A stretch of 64,000 nt of DNA from Candidatus Aminicenantota bacterium (GTDB lineage: Bacteria > Acidobacteriota > Aminicenantia > Aminicenantales > Saccharicenantaceae), in the NCBI GenBank assembly GCA_017999365.1, contig JAGNLW010000001.1, forward strand, positions 752,239 to 816,238, given 5' to 3'. A program made the position numbers and the translations under genes. How positions within the stretch are numbered: the first letter of the stretch is position 1; every line of letters begins with the position of its first letter. Of this stretch, positions 25,220-33,136 are shown one piece after another. A model generated the notes under the pieces. That model saw nothing but the letters and a program-made list of their open reading frames with translations, did not search any database and was not told the origin of the DNA.

Positions 25220-27943
25220 ATGAGACATCGTGCCATTTCCCGGTCGGCGGCGGCCCTGCTGGCCGCGCTCGTTCTCGTCCCCCCGGCCGCGGCCGGGGCG
25301 CCCCGGGAGGCGCTCGACCGGTTCATCCGCCTGTCCGGGCCCGGCCCGGCGGGAGCGGCCGACCGGGCGCCGGTCGAACACCGGGGCCGTTTCAGCGGCT
25401 ATACGAATTACTGGCAGACGGCGGCCTGGTCGTGGGCCCAACACGGCAACCTCTTCCTCATGGGCCGGCCCGACGTGGCCGCGGCCGTGGTCCAGAACAA
25501 GGCCGATATCGCCGAGGAGCTGGGCCTTCCCGGCCTGGTCGTCGACGAGGGCTTCCTCGACGCCTGGCTCGAACGTCCCGTGGCCGAGCTCGAGGACCCC
25601 ACGGACGAGGCCCTGGCCCGGGCCCTGGCGAAGGGTCACGCTCTCGTCTGGGCCGCGCCGTCGAGCCCGCTGGGCGTCCAGCTGCTGGCCAAGGCCCCCG
25701 GACTGGCCGGCGCCAGGGCCGCCTTCGGCAGCCACCAGGCCCGGGCGGCGGGCTATCGTGAGATCATCGCCATCGCCCTGGCCGACGGGGACCGTCGTCT
25801 CTTCGCCGTGGTGGGCGAAGAGGCCCGGGACCGGGCGCGTTTGAAACAGCTGCTCGCCGATGTGCGCGACGTCGTCGCCCGCCACGACCTCCACCGCGGC
25901 TGGTTCGGGACGGGGACGCTCCTCCACAGCGTCACCTGCCATCCGGGACACCCGCTCGAGGTCGTCGGGCAGGGCTTGGCCCAGGGCAACGACTGGTTCA
26001 CCTTCGGCGGCTACATGGACTTCATGATGCGGGACGAGCTGCCGGAGTGGCTCCGGAAGGTCGGGCTCGACGGCGTCGCGGTCGACGTCGGCACCGGCAA
26101 GGCCACTCACAGCCTGGGCACGGTCGCCTACGGGCTCAGAAGCTACGACGGGCTCAAGATCCAGGACATGCCGACCGAGGAGGAGTGGATCCGCTTCGTC
26201 AAAGACCGCGGCGGCTACGTCTTCCGCCCGGTCTACGCCCCTGAATGCGACACATACCGGTACGACGGCCAGATCGCGATCGACGGCAACAAGAGGCAGA
26301 TCGACACGGAGGACGTCCCCTTCATCCTCCAGACCGGGCTCGTCAAGGACGAGGCGCCGGCCTGCATGGTCCTCTTCTCGGAAAAAGGCCGGAGATGGGA
26401 CCGGGACGGGATGTGGCGGGCCATCCTCGGCCGGCGGGCCGTCGGGGTCCTGCCGCAGGGCCGGATGATGGGCCCGGCGCGGTTCCGCGAGGCCCTGCAG
26501 ATGCTCCTTCTCGACCGGGTCCGGCTGGAGGAGTTGTTCGGGGATCGGGTCGAGCTCGAAGCCTCGGTCGAAGGATCGGACCTCCGTGTCCGGTTGGCCA
26601 ATCTCGGCGACGGGCCTTTCGAGGGGCGGGTCGTCTGCCGCCCGGCGCCGGGAGTGGCGGCCGGGAAGGCGGGAGAGGAGCTCGTCGTCCCACCGGGCGC
26701 GGAACGGACCTTGACCTTCCCCCTGCGGCCGACGGCGGCGGCCATGGGACGGGCCAACCCGGTCCTCGTCGAAGCCCGCTGGAAAGGCCGAGTGAAGAGG
26801 ACGCTGGCCGCGCTCGAGCTTCCGCCGGCTGTGGCCGTCCATAAGCTCCTCTACGGGCTGGCGCCCGAGGTCGCGTTCCCCGTGTCCGTCCACAACTTCG
26901 GCCAAGGACCCGATGTCCCGGTCGAGGTCAGGGTCTTCGCCAAGGAGGGACCGGCGGCCCCGGTCCTGGCGGCGTCGCTGACGGCGGCGGCCCGTCCCGG
27001 CGAGCACCGGGCCCTCGAGTTCAAACTGCCGCTCCGGCCGGGCCACTACACGGTCCGGACGACGGCCCTCGGCGTCACGGCCGAGACCCAGCTCGGCGTC
27101 GGCGAGGCCGCGGGGCAGGTGACCGTCACGCCGGTCGATCTCGATGGCGACGGCCTCATGGAGTACCGGCTGGAGAACGACCGGGTCCGCGTCACGCTCC
27201 TCGCGATCGGGGCGCGGGTCATCGAGTATGTCGTCAAGGAGAAGAACGATAACGTCTTCTTCAAGCTCTGGCCGGAGAAGGAATACTCGGACCGACGGCC
27301 GTTCCGCGAGCGCGGCTTCTATCCCTACGGCGGCTTCGAGGACTTCCTGGGCCAGGCCTCGATCGAGACCCACAAGGTCTACGACGCGGAGATCGTCAAG
27401 GCCGGCGGGACCTCGGCGACGGTCCGCATGACGGCCGACTACTACGGCAACCGCATGGAGAAGGTCTTCACCCTTGACGGCGCCTCTCCCCTGCTCGAGG
27501 TCCGCTTCGCCCTGGAGTTCCGGAACCCCGAGCTGAACATGCTCGGGCCCCAGCCCATCCTGGCCCTCGGACGGGAGCACGGCCCGGAGGACGTCTTCGT
27601 CGTCCCGGCCAAGGGCGGGCGGCGCGAGGTCCGGATGCGGCCGGAGGAGTATTTCGGCGAGGTCTTCGAGCTGGCGGAGGGATGGAACGCCGGGAGGGAC
27701 ACGGTCGAGGACGTCTCGTTCGTCGGGGCCTTCCCGGTGAGCGAGCCCGAGTTCCTGCACATGTGGATGAACCACCCGTCCAACGGCGAATCGGCCCACT
27801 ACTACGCCGAGTTCCAGCCCTGGGTGCCGATCTTCCGGAAGACGGTCCGCTACTTCTCCTATTACCTGTGGGGCGCCGGCGGCCCCTGGGAGAACGGGCT
27901 CGAGGCGCTGCGGCGGCGGAACCTCGTCACCGTCGCGAGATAG
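25220..27943 (+). CDS. Large exported protein, possible glycan-related, unknown function
   Basis: A 907-residue protein. Signal peptide MRHRAISRSAAALLAALVLV...AAAGA. Residues about 30-420 form an alpha/beta region with many Trp/His/Asp ('GYTNYWQTAAWSWAQHGNLF', 'HLGTVAYGLRSYDGLK'-like segments) that I cannot assign. Residues about 430-630 look like Ig-like beta-sandwich. The last 270 residues ('DGDGLMEYRLENDRVRVTLLAIGARVIEYVVKEKNDN') resemble galactose-mutarotase-like beta-sandwiches seen in carbohydrate enzymes. Neighbours (GH20-like and DUF1080 proteins) support a role in glycan processing, but this is inference. GGAGGAGG sits before the ATG. Confidence 0.8.
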   Translation: MRHRAISRSAAALLAALVLVPPAAAGAPREALDRFIRLSGPGPAGAADRAPVEHRGRFSGYTNYWQTAAWSWAQHGNLFLMGRPDVAAAVVQNKADIAEELGLPGLVVDEGFLDAWLERPVAELEDPTDEALARALAKGHALVWAAPSSPLGVQLLAKAPGLAGARAAFGSHQARAAGYREIIAIALADGDRRLFAVVGEEARDRARLKQLLADVRDVVARHDLHRGWFGTGTLLHSVTCHPGHPLEVVGQGLAQGNDWFTFGGYMDFMMRDELPEWLRKVGLDGVAVDVGTGKATHSLGTVAYGLRSYDGLKIQDMPTEEEWIRFVKDRGGYVFRPVYAPECDTYRYDGQIAIDGNKRQIDTEDVPFILQTGLVKDEAPACMVLFSEKGRRWDRDGMWRAILGRRAVGVLPQGRMMGPARFREALQMLLLDRVRLEELFGDRVELEASVEGSDLRVRLANLGDGPFEGRVVCRPAPGVAAGKAGEELVVPPGAERTLTFPLRPTAAAMGRANPVLVEARWKGRVKRTLAALELPPAVAVHKLLYGLAPEVAFPVSVHNFGQGPDVPVEVRVFAKEGPAAPVLAASLTAAARPGEHRALEFKLPLRPGHYTVRTTALGVTAETQLGVGEAAGQVTVTPVDLDGDGLMEYRLENDRVRVTLLAIGARVIEYVVKEKNDNVFFKLWPEKEYSDRRPFRERGFYPYGGFEDFLGQASIETHKVYDAEIVKAGGTSATVRMTADYYGNRMEKVFTLDGASPLLEVRFALEFRNPELNMLGPQPILALGREHGPEDVFVVPAKGGRREVRMRPEEYFGEVFELAEGWNAGRDTVEDVSFVGAFPVSEPEFLHMWMNHPSNGESAHYYAEFQPWVPIFRKTVRYFSYYLWGAGGPWENGLEALRRRNLVTVAR

Positions 27944-27961
27944 GCCGGCGGCGGGCGAAGG

Positions 27962-29059
27962 TCAGCCCCGCGCGGCCTTGATCTTCTTCGAAGCGGCCTT
28001 GAGCTGCTTGAGCTTGCCGTAGTGCCCGGCCTTGAGGGGATGCCAGACCGTGCAGAGGTGGCCGAGGACCTTGTCCCCGGGCACGGCCAGGGACTGGTCG
28101 ATGAACCGGTTGACGGCCTCGACGTTCCGGTAGCTCGTCGGCAGGACCCGGAAGCCCTTGTCGGCGAAGATCCGGGGCGAGGGGAACACGGACTTCGGGG
28201 CGGTCTGGCGGGGGTACTTCGGCTCGTAGTGCCAATCGCACATGACGATGTCCTTGGGGATCATGTCGATGGCCTTGTCCGTGCCGTTCATGGACGCTTC
28301 CCACAGGCCGTAGCCCGTGGCCTGGCCGTCGAGCAGGCGGTCGGCCCACATCATCATCTCCTTGCCGCGCTCGCGGACGATGTGGTCGTAGGCGTCGTTG
28401 ACGGCCCGGGCGAAGACCTCGGCCGTCGTCTTGCCGCCGCAGCGGGGGCAGTCGGCGTCGGCGATGATGAAGACCTCGTCCATCCCGACGTGGAGGGCGT
28501 CGGCCTCGAAGACGTCGAGGAGCTCGTCGTAGAGGTCGTTGACGATCGGCAGGAGGTCCGGGTGGAGGGGGCACCAGCTGCGGCAGTAGAAGTCCGTGCC
28601 CCAGGGGTCCTTGCCCTTGTTGCCGGGATATTTGTCCGGGGTCTCGTCGAGGTGGGGGTACTCGACGAGGAGCGGGAAGGTCTTCTCGGCCCAGGACTGA
28701 TGGCCGAGGCTCTGGAATTGGGGCACGACGCGGATGCCGCGGGCCCGGCAGGCCGCCAGGAGCGCCTTGACGGTCTCTTTTTTGACCGGGTTCTCCATCC
28801 GGAGCTCGGGATGGGAGGCGTAGTCGTACCAGTAGTCGACCTCGACGATGAGGAGGTCGACGCCGCATCGGGCCAGGGCCGGGACCTCGCCGATGAGCGT
28901 CCGGGCGTCGGCGTCGGTCTCGGTGATGGCGTGCATGCCCAGGACGAGGGGCCTCTTCGCGGCGGCGGGCACCGTCGCGGCCGGCTTGGTCGCGCAGGCC
29001 GTCAGGGCCAGGACGGCGGCGAGACCGAAGGCGACGAAGGACGGGAAGCGCTTGCTCAT
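27962..29059 (-). CDS. GH20-like beta-N-acetylhexosaminidase lipoprotein
   Basis: A 365-residue protein. Lipobox LALTAC makes Cys22 the likely anchor. It lacks the usual N-terminal GH20b domain and is essentially one TIM-barrel. 'ALHVGMDEVFI' carries the Asp-Glu pair placed like the GH20 catalytic motif (H-x-G-x-D-E), and 'VVPQFQSLGHQSWAEK' and 'MMMWADRLLDG' match other barrel strands. It probably removes terminal GlcNAc/GalNAc from glycans in the periplasm or at the surface. Convergent with the 907-residue gene, 18 bp apart. Confidence 0.78.
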   Translation of the reverse strand: MSKRFPSFVAFGLAAVLALTACATKPAATVPAAAKRPLVLGMHAITETDADARTLIGEVPALARCGVDLLIVEVDYWYDYASHPELRMENPVKKETVKALLAACRARGIRVVPQFQSLGHQSWAEKTFPLLVEYPHLDETPDKYPGNKGKDPWGTDFYCRSWCPLHPDLLPIVNDLYDELLDVFEADALHVGMDEVFIIADADCPRCGGKTTAEVFARAVNDAYDHIVRERGKEMMMWADRLLDGQATGYGLWEASMNGTDKAIDMIPKDIVMCDWHYEPKYPRQTAPKSVFPSPRIFADKGFRVLPTSYRNVEAVNRFIDQSLAVPGDKVLGHLCTVWHPLKAGHYGKLKQLKAASKKIKAARG

Positions 29060-29134
29060 GGCCGGACCTCCGGATGAGGGATTCGGAGAGTAGAGGATAG
29101 CCCAGGACGGCAGATCCGGCAAGCCGGGCGGCTT

Positions 29135-29171
29135 AGCCGGGGACACGTACCTTCGGTACGTGTCCCCGGCT
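29135..29171. repeat. GGGGAC hairpin repeat, copy 1
   Basis: Perfect 17-bp stem with a three-base TTC loop. The core is arm GGGGACACGTACC (29139-29151) and its exact inverse (29155-29167). It lies in the divergent gap between the GH20-like and DUF1080 genes. Same core at 30536-30564 and 52593-52621. Confidence 0.85.
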
Positions 29172-29187
29172 TGTCGAGAGAGGCGGC

Positions 29188-29217
29188 TTGTCCCCGTCCG
29201 GCGAAAATTGATAGAGT
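29188..29217 (+). promoter_or_regulatory. Candidate promoter of the DUF1080 gene
   Basis: TTGTCC (29188-29193), 18-bp spacer, TAGAGT (29212-29217), 33 bases before the ATG at 29251. It sits just beyond the hairpin repeat. Confidence 0.4.
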
Positions 29218-29250
29218 AGGATCGACATGCCCCCGAAAGGAGCCCTCCCG

Positions 29251-29952
29251 ATGCGCGTGAAATCCATACTCGTTCCCGTGATGACGGCCGTCCTCGCTCT
29301 GTCCCCGGCGATCGCCTGCAAGAAGGCCGAGGCGCCGGCGGCGCCCGCCGCGGCCGAGCCCGCCTGGACCCCTCTGTTCGCCGCCGACCTCTCGGACGCC
29401 GAATTCCCGGCCGGCGTCTGGACGGTCGCCGACGGTGTCATCACCGCCTCCGAGGACCAGGCCCTCTGGACGAAGGGCGAACACGAGAACTTCGTCCTCG
29501 ACCTCGAGTTCATGACCGCGCCGGGGACGAACAGCGGGGTCATCGTCTACTGCTCGGACGTCGCCGACTGGATCCCCAACTCGGTCGAGGTCCAGATCGC
29601 CGACGACTTCGCCGAGGAATGGGCCAAGTCCCCCGCGACCTGGCACTGCGGCGCTATCTTCGGCCATCTGGCCCCGACGAAGAGCGCCGTCAAGCCGGCC
29701 GGGGAATGGAACCATTTCACGGTCACCTGCGCCGGGAAGCAGATCACGGTCGAGCTCAACGGCGAGAAGGTCACGGACATGGACATGGCCCTGTGGACGT
29801 CGGCCACGACCAATCCCGACGGCAGCGAGATCCCGGCCTGGTTGAGCCGGCCCAAGGCGGAGCTGGCGACCAGGGGACGGATCGGCTTCCAGGGCAAGCA
29901 CGCCGGGGCTCCGATCTACTTCCGGAACATCCGTATCCGGCCCGCGAGCTGA
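29251..29952 (+). CDS. DUF1080 (3-keto-disaccharide hydrolase-like) lipoprotein
   Basis: A 233-residue protein. The lipoprotein signal ends SPAIAC. The rest is one concanavalin-like jelly roll typical of DUF1080: 'WTPLFAADLSDAEFPAGVWTVADGVITASEDQALWTKGEHENFVLDLEF', 'TNSGVIVYCSD', 'NHFTVTCAGKQITVELNGEKV', 'RGRIGFQGKHAGAPIYFRNIRIRP'. Some members hydrolyse 3-keto-glycosides or bind glycans. The ATG at 29251 is preferred over 29227 because GGAG precedes it and the signal peptide starts there. It fits the local glycan cluster. Confidence 0.87.
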   Translation: MRVKSILVPVMTAVLALSPAIACKKAEAPAAPAAAEPAWTPLFAADLSDAEFPAGVWTVADGVITASEDQALWTKGEHENFVLDLEFMTAPGTNSGVIVYCSDVADWIPNSVEVQIADDFAEEWAKSPATWHCGAIFGHLAPTKSAVKPAGEWNHFTVTCAGKQITVELNGEKVTDMDMALWTSATTNPDGSEIPAWLSRPKAELATRGRIGFQGKHAGAPIYFRNIRIRPAS

Positions 29953-29983
29953 TCTTCGGGGCCCGGTGCCGCTTTTTTGGGGC

Positions 29984-30027
29984 AAAAAAGCCGATTTTTA
30001 GCCCTTATTAAATCCTAAAATCGGCTT
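29984..30027 (-). terminator. Terminator of the alkyltransferase-like gene
   Basis: Minus strand: arm AAGCCGATTTTAG (30027-30015) pairs with 30001-29988 (one extra A bulged), followed by a run of T reading through 29984. On the plus strand an alternative hairpin GCTTTTTT/AAAAAAGC (29971-29978 with 29984-29991) overlaps it. Confidence 0.75.
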
Positions 30028-30038
30028 AAGTTGCTGAT

Positions 30039-30422
30039 TTATTTTGACTTCCTGGGGTCTGACCCCAAACTTATCAGGAATTTGCGGGCGGCCGCGCCGG
30101 AGGCGGATTCCCACCGGTAGCGCTTCAGGTCGATCCGGCCGCCCGGGCCGACCGCGACGCCTTCGGCGACGAGGCGCTTCTTCTGCTCGGCGAAGCCGCG
30201 GCCGCGGGGAAGCGAGATCCGTCCGGACGCGCCGACGACCCGGTGCCAGGGCAGGCCGGCCGCCTCCGACGACGAGTGGAGGATCCAGGCCACGCCCCGG
30301 GCCGCGCCGTCTCGCCCGGCCAGGGAGGCGACCTGGCCGTAGGTCACGACCCGGCCGCGGGGGACGGAGCGGAGGACGCGCTTGACCTCGCGGGTGAAGG
30401 GGGTTTCGGAGGAGGCGGGCAT
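30039..30422 (-). CDS. Alkyltransferase-like DNA base-flipping protein (MGMT family, Cys replaced by Trp)
   Basis: A 127-residue protein of the MGMT C-terminal fold. 'TPFTREVKRVLRSVPRGRVVTYGQVASLAG' is the DNA-binding helix-turn-helix region. The active-site PCHR of true methyltransferases reads PWHR (58-61), as in ATL/YbaZ proteins. It should therefore bind O6-alkylguanine and flag it for excision repair rather than transfer the alkyl group. The last ten residues (...GSDPRKSK) are encoded across a short palindromic repeat (30053-30067) and look like a recent extension. Start at 30422; TAAAAT lies at 30443-30438. Confidence 0.9.
   Translation of the reverse strand: MPASSETPFTREVKRVLRSVPRGRVVTYGQVASLAGRDGAARGVAWILHSSSEAAGLPWHRVVGASGRISLPRGRGFAEQKKRLVAEGVAVGPGGRIDLKRYRWESASGAAARKFLISLGSDPRKSK
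30053..30067. repeat. 15-bp palindrome inside the ATL gene 3' end
   Basis: TGGGGTC-T-GACCCCA is a perfect inverted repeat around one base. It overlaps the codons for the last residues of the ATL protein. It resembles short REP-like sequences by its GGGG/CCCC arms. Confidence 0.5.
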
Positions 30423-30532
30423 GCTCGGACCTCCCCTATTTTAATCTTTTTTGACGGGTCCCGTGAAGTCCCCGCGGGCGCTCTGCGCCTCGGACAAGGG
30501 GGACAGTCACCGGGAGAACGAGGACGCAGTAT

Positions 30533-30567
30533 GCCGGGGACACGTACCGGAGGTACATGTCCCCAGC
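30533..30567. repeat. GGGGAC hairpin repeat, copy 2
   Basis: Arm GGGGACACGTACC (30536-30548), GGA loop, arm GGTACATGTCCCC (30552-30564), with two more outer pairs (30533-30534 with 30566-30567). One C.A mismatch on this strand would be a G.U wobble on the other. It lies between the ATL start and the DUF4097 stop. Confidence 0.8.
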
Positions 30568-30589
30568 CAAGAAATCCGGAGGACGGTCC

Positions 30590-31402
30590 CTATTTGGTCA
30601 GGGTGATGGAGCCGTTGGTCGTTTCGAGCTCGATCGGCAGGCCGCCCTGCCCGATCCTGGCCTCGACGTGGCGCTTCGACTGGCGCAGGGCCTTGAGCGT
30701 GACGGGGAAATCCACCGTGATGTGGCCGTTCGTGGTATGGGCCGAGAGGTCGGCGTCGAGCGTCTCGGGGGAAGCGAAGGACACGGTGATGGAGCCGTTG
30801 GTCGTGCCGGCCTCCAGCCCGCCCTTGACGGTGACGCCCTCCAGGCGGATGTTCCCGTTGGTCGTGCCCGCGTCGATGCGGCCCGTGAACCGGCTGATCC
30901 GGACGGAGCCGTTCGTCGTCGAGGCTTCGATCTCGCCCGAGCCGTCCTCGACCGTGACCGAGCCGTTGGTCGTGCCCACGTCGGCCCGGGCGAACGGGCC
31001 CCGGACCTCGACGCCGCCGTTGACGGTCCCGACCTCGTCCAGGACGACCCCCTCGGGGACGCGGATCTCGAAGTCGACGCTGACCCGGGCCCGGCGCGGG
31101 AACTTGGGCCAGACGGCCTTGACCGCGACGCCGCCGGCGACCTCTTCGACCCGGATCTCGACCTTGTCCAACTCCTCCTCGCTCCGGCGGCTGGACTTGA
31201 CGGCCTTGATCTCGACCTGGGCCTCTTTCCAGGTCGTCACCCGGACATCGCCGTTGACGTTCTCGAGGGAGAAGCGTTCCCCGGACTTCAGGGGCAGGGT
31301 TTTCGAGAAGTCCTCCCGGTGCTCCGCCATGGCGAAGGTGCACGAGACGGCCAGCAGAAGGAGAGTGACGGTCAGGGCGATGAGAACCTTGATCTTGGTC
31401 AC
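30590..31402 (-). CDS. DUF4097-type adhesin-like protein with TTNGS repeats
   Basis: A 270-residue exported protein. The signal sequence runs to about residue 26, although the SC at 20-21 could also act as a lipobox-like site. From about residue 40 it forms a right-handed beta-helix: eight copies of a T-x-N-G motif ('GTVNGGV', 'GTTNGSV', 'STTNGSV', 'GTTNGNI', 'GTTNGSI', 'HTTNGHI', 'ETTNGSI') spaced 18-30 residues, typical of DUF4097. Likely periplasmic or surface-bound; the function is unknown. GTG start at 31402 preceded by AGGAGG. The TATGAT at 31431-31426 suggests its own promoter. Confidence 0.87.
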   Translation of the reverse strand: MTKIKVLIALTVTLLLLAVSCTFAMAEHREDFSKTLPLKSGERFSLENVNGDVRVTTWKEAQVEIKAVKSSRRSEEELDKVEIRVEEVAGGVAVKAVWPKFPRRARVSVDFEIRVPEGVVLDEVGTVNGGVEVRGPFARADVGTTNGSVTVEDGSGEIEASTTNGSVRISRFTGRIDAGTTNGNIRLEGVTVKGGLEAGTTNGSITVSFASPETLDADLSAHTTNGHITVDFPVTLKALRQSKRHVEARIGQGGLPIELETTNGSITLTK

Positions 31403-31463
31403 GGGAAACCTCCTAGAGAACGACGATCATAAGACAAGACGGACGGGCGGGCGGAAAGGTTCC

Positions 31464-32447
31464 CTAGAGGAGGCCCATGAGCTTTTTGGCCCCGTCGAGG
31501 GTCTCCCGGGCCACGCCCCGGGCCCTCTCCGCCCCCTGGCGGAGGGCCTCCCGGACCCGCTCGGGCTCGGCGGCCAGGGCCCGGCGCCGCTCGCGGATGG
31601 GATCGAGGACGGCCATGAGGTTGCGGTGGAAGATCTTCTTGCAGTCGATGCAGCCGATGGTCGCGCCGCGGCAGCCGGCGGCGATCTCCGCCCGCTCGGC
31701 TTCGGGCGTCACCAGCGCGTGGTAGCTGTAGATGTTGCAGCGGCCGGGTTCGCCGGGATCGCTGCGGCGCTTGCGGGCCTCGTCGGTCTTGGCCGGCCGG
31801 AGCTTGTCCCAGATGGCTTCGGGCTCCTCGGTGACCCCGATGGCGTTGCCGAGCGATTTGCTCATCTTGGCGGCGCCGTCGAGGCCCATGACCCGGGCGC
31901 CCCGGCCGATGAGCGTCGCCGGCTCTGGGAAATATTCGCCGAAGCGGCCGTTGAAGCGGCGGGCGATCTCGCGGGTGATCTCGAGGTGCTGGGCCTGGTC
32001 CTCGCCGACCGGCACGGCGTCGGCCTTGTAGACGAGGATGTCGGCGGCCTGGAGGATGGGGTAGTTGAGCAGGCCGGCCGTGACGTTCTCCCGCTCCTGC
32101 TCGGACTTCTCCTTGAACTGGGTCATCCGGTTGAGCTCGCCGAGGGGCGTCACGCAATTGAGGAGCCAGCACAGCTCGGTGTGCTCGGGGACGTGGCTCT
32201 GGACGAAGAGGGTGCACCGGGCCGGATCGAGGCCGGCGGCCATGTTGTCGAGAACGGCGTCCCAGATGCGCTGCGGTAGGAGCTTCGGGTCGTAGGTCAC
32301 GGTGATGGCGTGCAGGTCGACGATGGTGAAGAAGCAGTCGTACTCGTCCATCAGCCGGACCCAGTTCTCGATGGCGCCGAAGTAATTGCCGATGTGGATG
32401 GTGCCGCTCGGCTGGATGCCGCTCAGGATGCGTTTGCGGGAGCTCAT
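31464..32447 (-). CDS. trpS: Tryptophanyl-tRNA synthetase
   Basis: A 327-residue class I synthetase. HIGH-type site TIHIGN (near residue 16), tryptophan pocket region 'LNRMTQFKEKSEQ', and KMSKS intact in 'AAKMSKSLGN'. A C-x2-C pair in 'GCIDCKK' near the C-terminal part is found in some bacterial TrpRS and can bind a metal cluster. Cytoplasmic. The ATG at 32447 is used; upstream in-frame sequence is antisense to or out of frame with other genes. A very good promoter (TTGACC-17-TACAAT) lies 22 bases upstream. Confidence 0.96.
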   Translation of the reverse strand: MSSRKRILSGIQPSGTIHIGNYFGAIENWVRLMDEYDCFFTIVDLHAITVTYDPKLLPQRIWDAVLDNMAAGLDPARCTLFVQSHVPEHTELCWLLNCVTPLGELNRMTQFKEKSEQERENVTAGLLNYPILQAADILVYKADAVPVGEDQAQHLEITREIARRFNGRFGEYFPEPATLIGRGARVMGLDGAAKMSKSLGNAIGVTEEPEAIWDKLRPAKTDEARKRRSDPGEPGRCNIYSYHALVTPEAERAEIAAGCRGATIGCIDCKKIFHRNLMAVLDPIRERRRALAAEPERVREALRQGAERARGVARETLDGAKKLMGLL

Positions 32448-32469
32448 GTCCGGACCTCTTTTCGGGGCT

Positions 32470-32498
32470 ATTGTATCGGCGCCGGCCGGCGGGGTCAA
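32470..32498 (-). promoter_or_regulatory. Sigma-70-type promoter of trpS
   Basis: Minus strand: TTGACC (32498-32493), 17-bp spacer, TACAAT (32475-32470). The stop codon of the Nudix gene (TGA at 32497-32495) is part of the -35 hexamer. Confidence 0.78.
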
Positions 32499-33112
32499 AC
32501 GAGGGCCAGGAATTCGGCCAGGACCATGGCCGTGGCGCCCCAGATCTTGTGCCCTTCGTAGGCGTAGAAGGGGACCTCGTGGTCCAGGTCGCCGTAATGC
32601 CGGGTCTCGCGGCCGAGGCAGGCCGGGTCCGCCAGATGGTCGACCGGCGGCTCGATGACCTCGGCCACTTCCTCCGGCTGCAGCCTGAAGGCGAGCGGGC
32701 CGGGGATGGAGGCCACGACGGGGTAGACGCAGTAATTGCTGGGAGGGATATAGAGGGGCGTCAGCCGGCCCAGGACGCGGACCGCGCCGAGGTCGAGCCC
32801 CAGCTCCTCGACCGTCTCGCGAAGGGCCGTGGCCTCGATGGATTCGCCCGGGTGCTGCTCCCCTCCCGGCAGGGAGATCTGGCCGCGGTGGTGGTTGACG
32901 CGCTCGGTCCGCCGCGTCAGGAGAAGGCGGAGACGGCCGTCCTTGGGATAGAGCAGGATGAGGACGCCGGCCTTGCGGCTGGTGTCCTCGACCTCGAAAT
33001 AGGCCCTGTGGCCGGTCCGCGGCTCGGGGGCCATCCGTAGCTGGGCCGGGATGCCGGGGAGCGGGGCCCACAGGCCCTTCTCGACCCGGGCCAGCAGCGC
33101 GGACGGTTCCAT
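32495..33112 (-). CDS. Nudix hydrolase, CoA-pyrophosphatase-like
   Basis: A 205-residue protein. The Nudix box is complete: 'GGEQHPGESIEATALRETVEELGL' contains the G-x5-E-x7-REUxEExGU pattern. It is preceded by 'LLLTRRTERVNHHRGQISLPGG' with the 'LLTxR...H.GQ.xfPGG' signature of the CoA pyrophosphatase subgroup (NudL/YeaB). Likely cleaves CoA or related dinucleotides to 4'-phosphopantetheine and ADP; the exact substrate is inferred. It lies 24 bp downstream of the Xaa-Pro peptidase gene, in the same operon. Confidence 0.88.
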   Translation of the reverse strand: MEPSALLARVEKGLWAPLPGIPAQLRMAPEPRTGHRAYFEVEDTSRKAGVLILLYPKDGRLRLLLTRRTERVNHHRGQISLPGGEQHPGESIEATALRETVEELGLDLGAVRVLGRLTPLYIPPSNYCVYPVVASIPGPLAFRLQPEEVAEVIEPPVDHLADPACLGRETRHYGDLDHEVPFYAYEGHKIWGATAMVLAEFLALV

Positions 33113-33136
33113 GCGGGGCTCGCGGACGGAGCGGCC

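Noticed and set aside
30590..31402. Repeated TTNG-coding units as a DNA repeat or CRISPR
   Set aside because: The units are 18-30 codons apart, vary at the DNA level and form a normal DUF4097 beta-helix in frame. No equal-length spacers or conserved direct repeats are present anywhere in the window.
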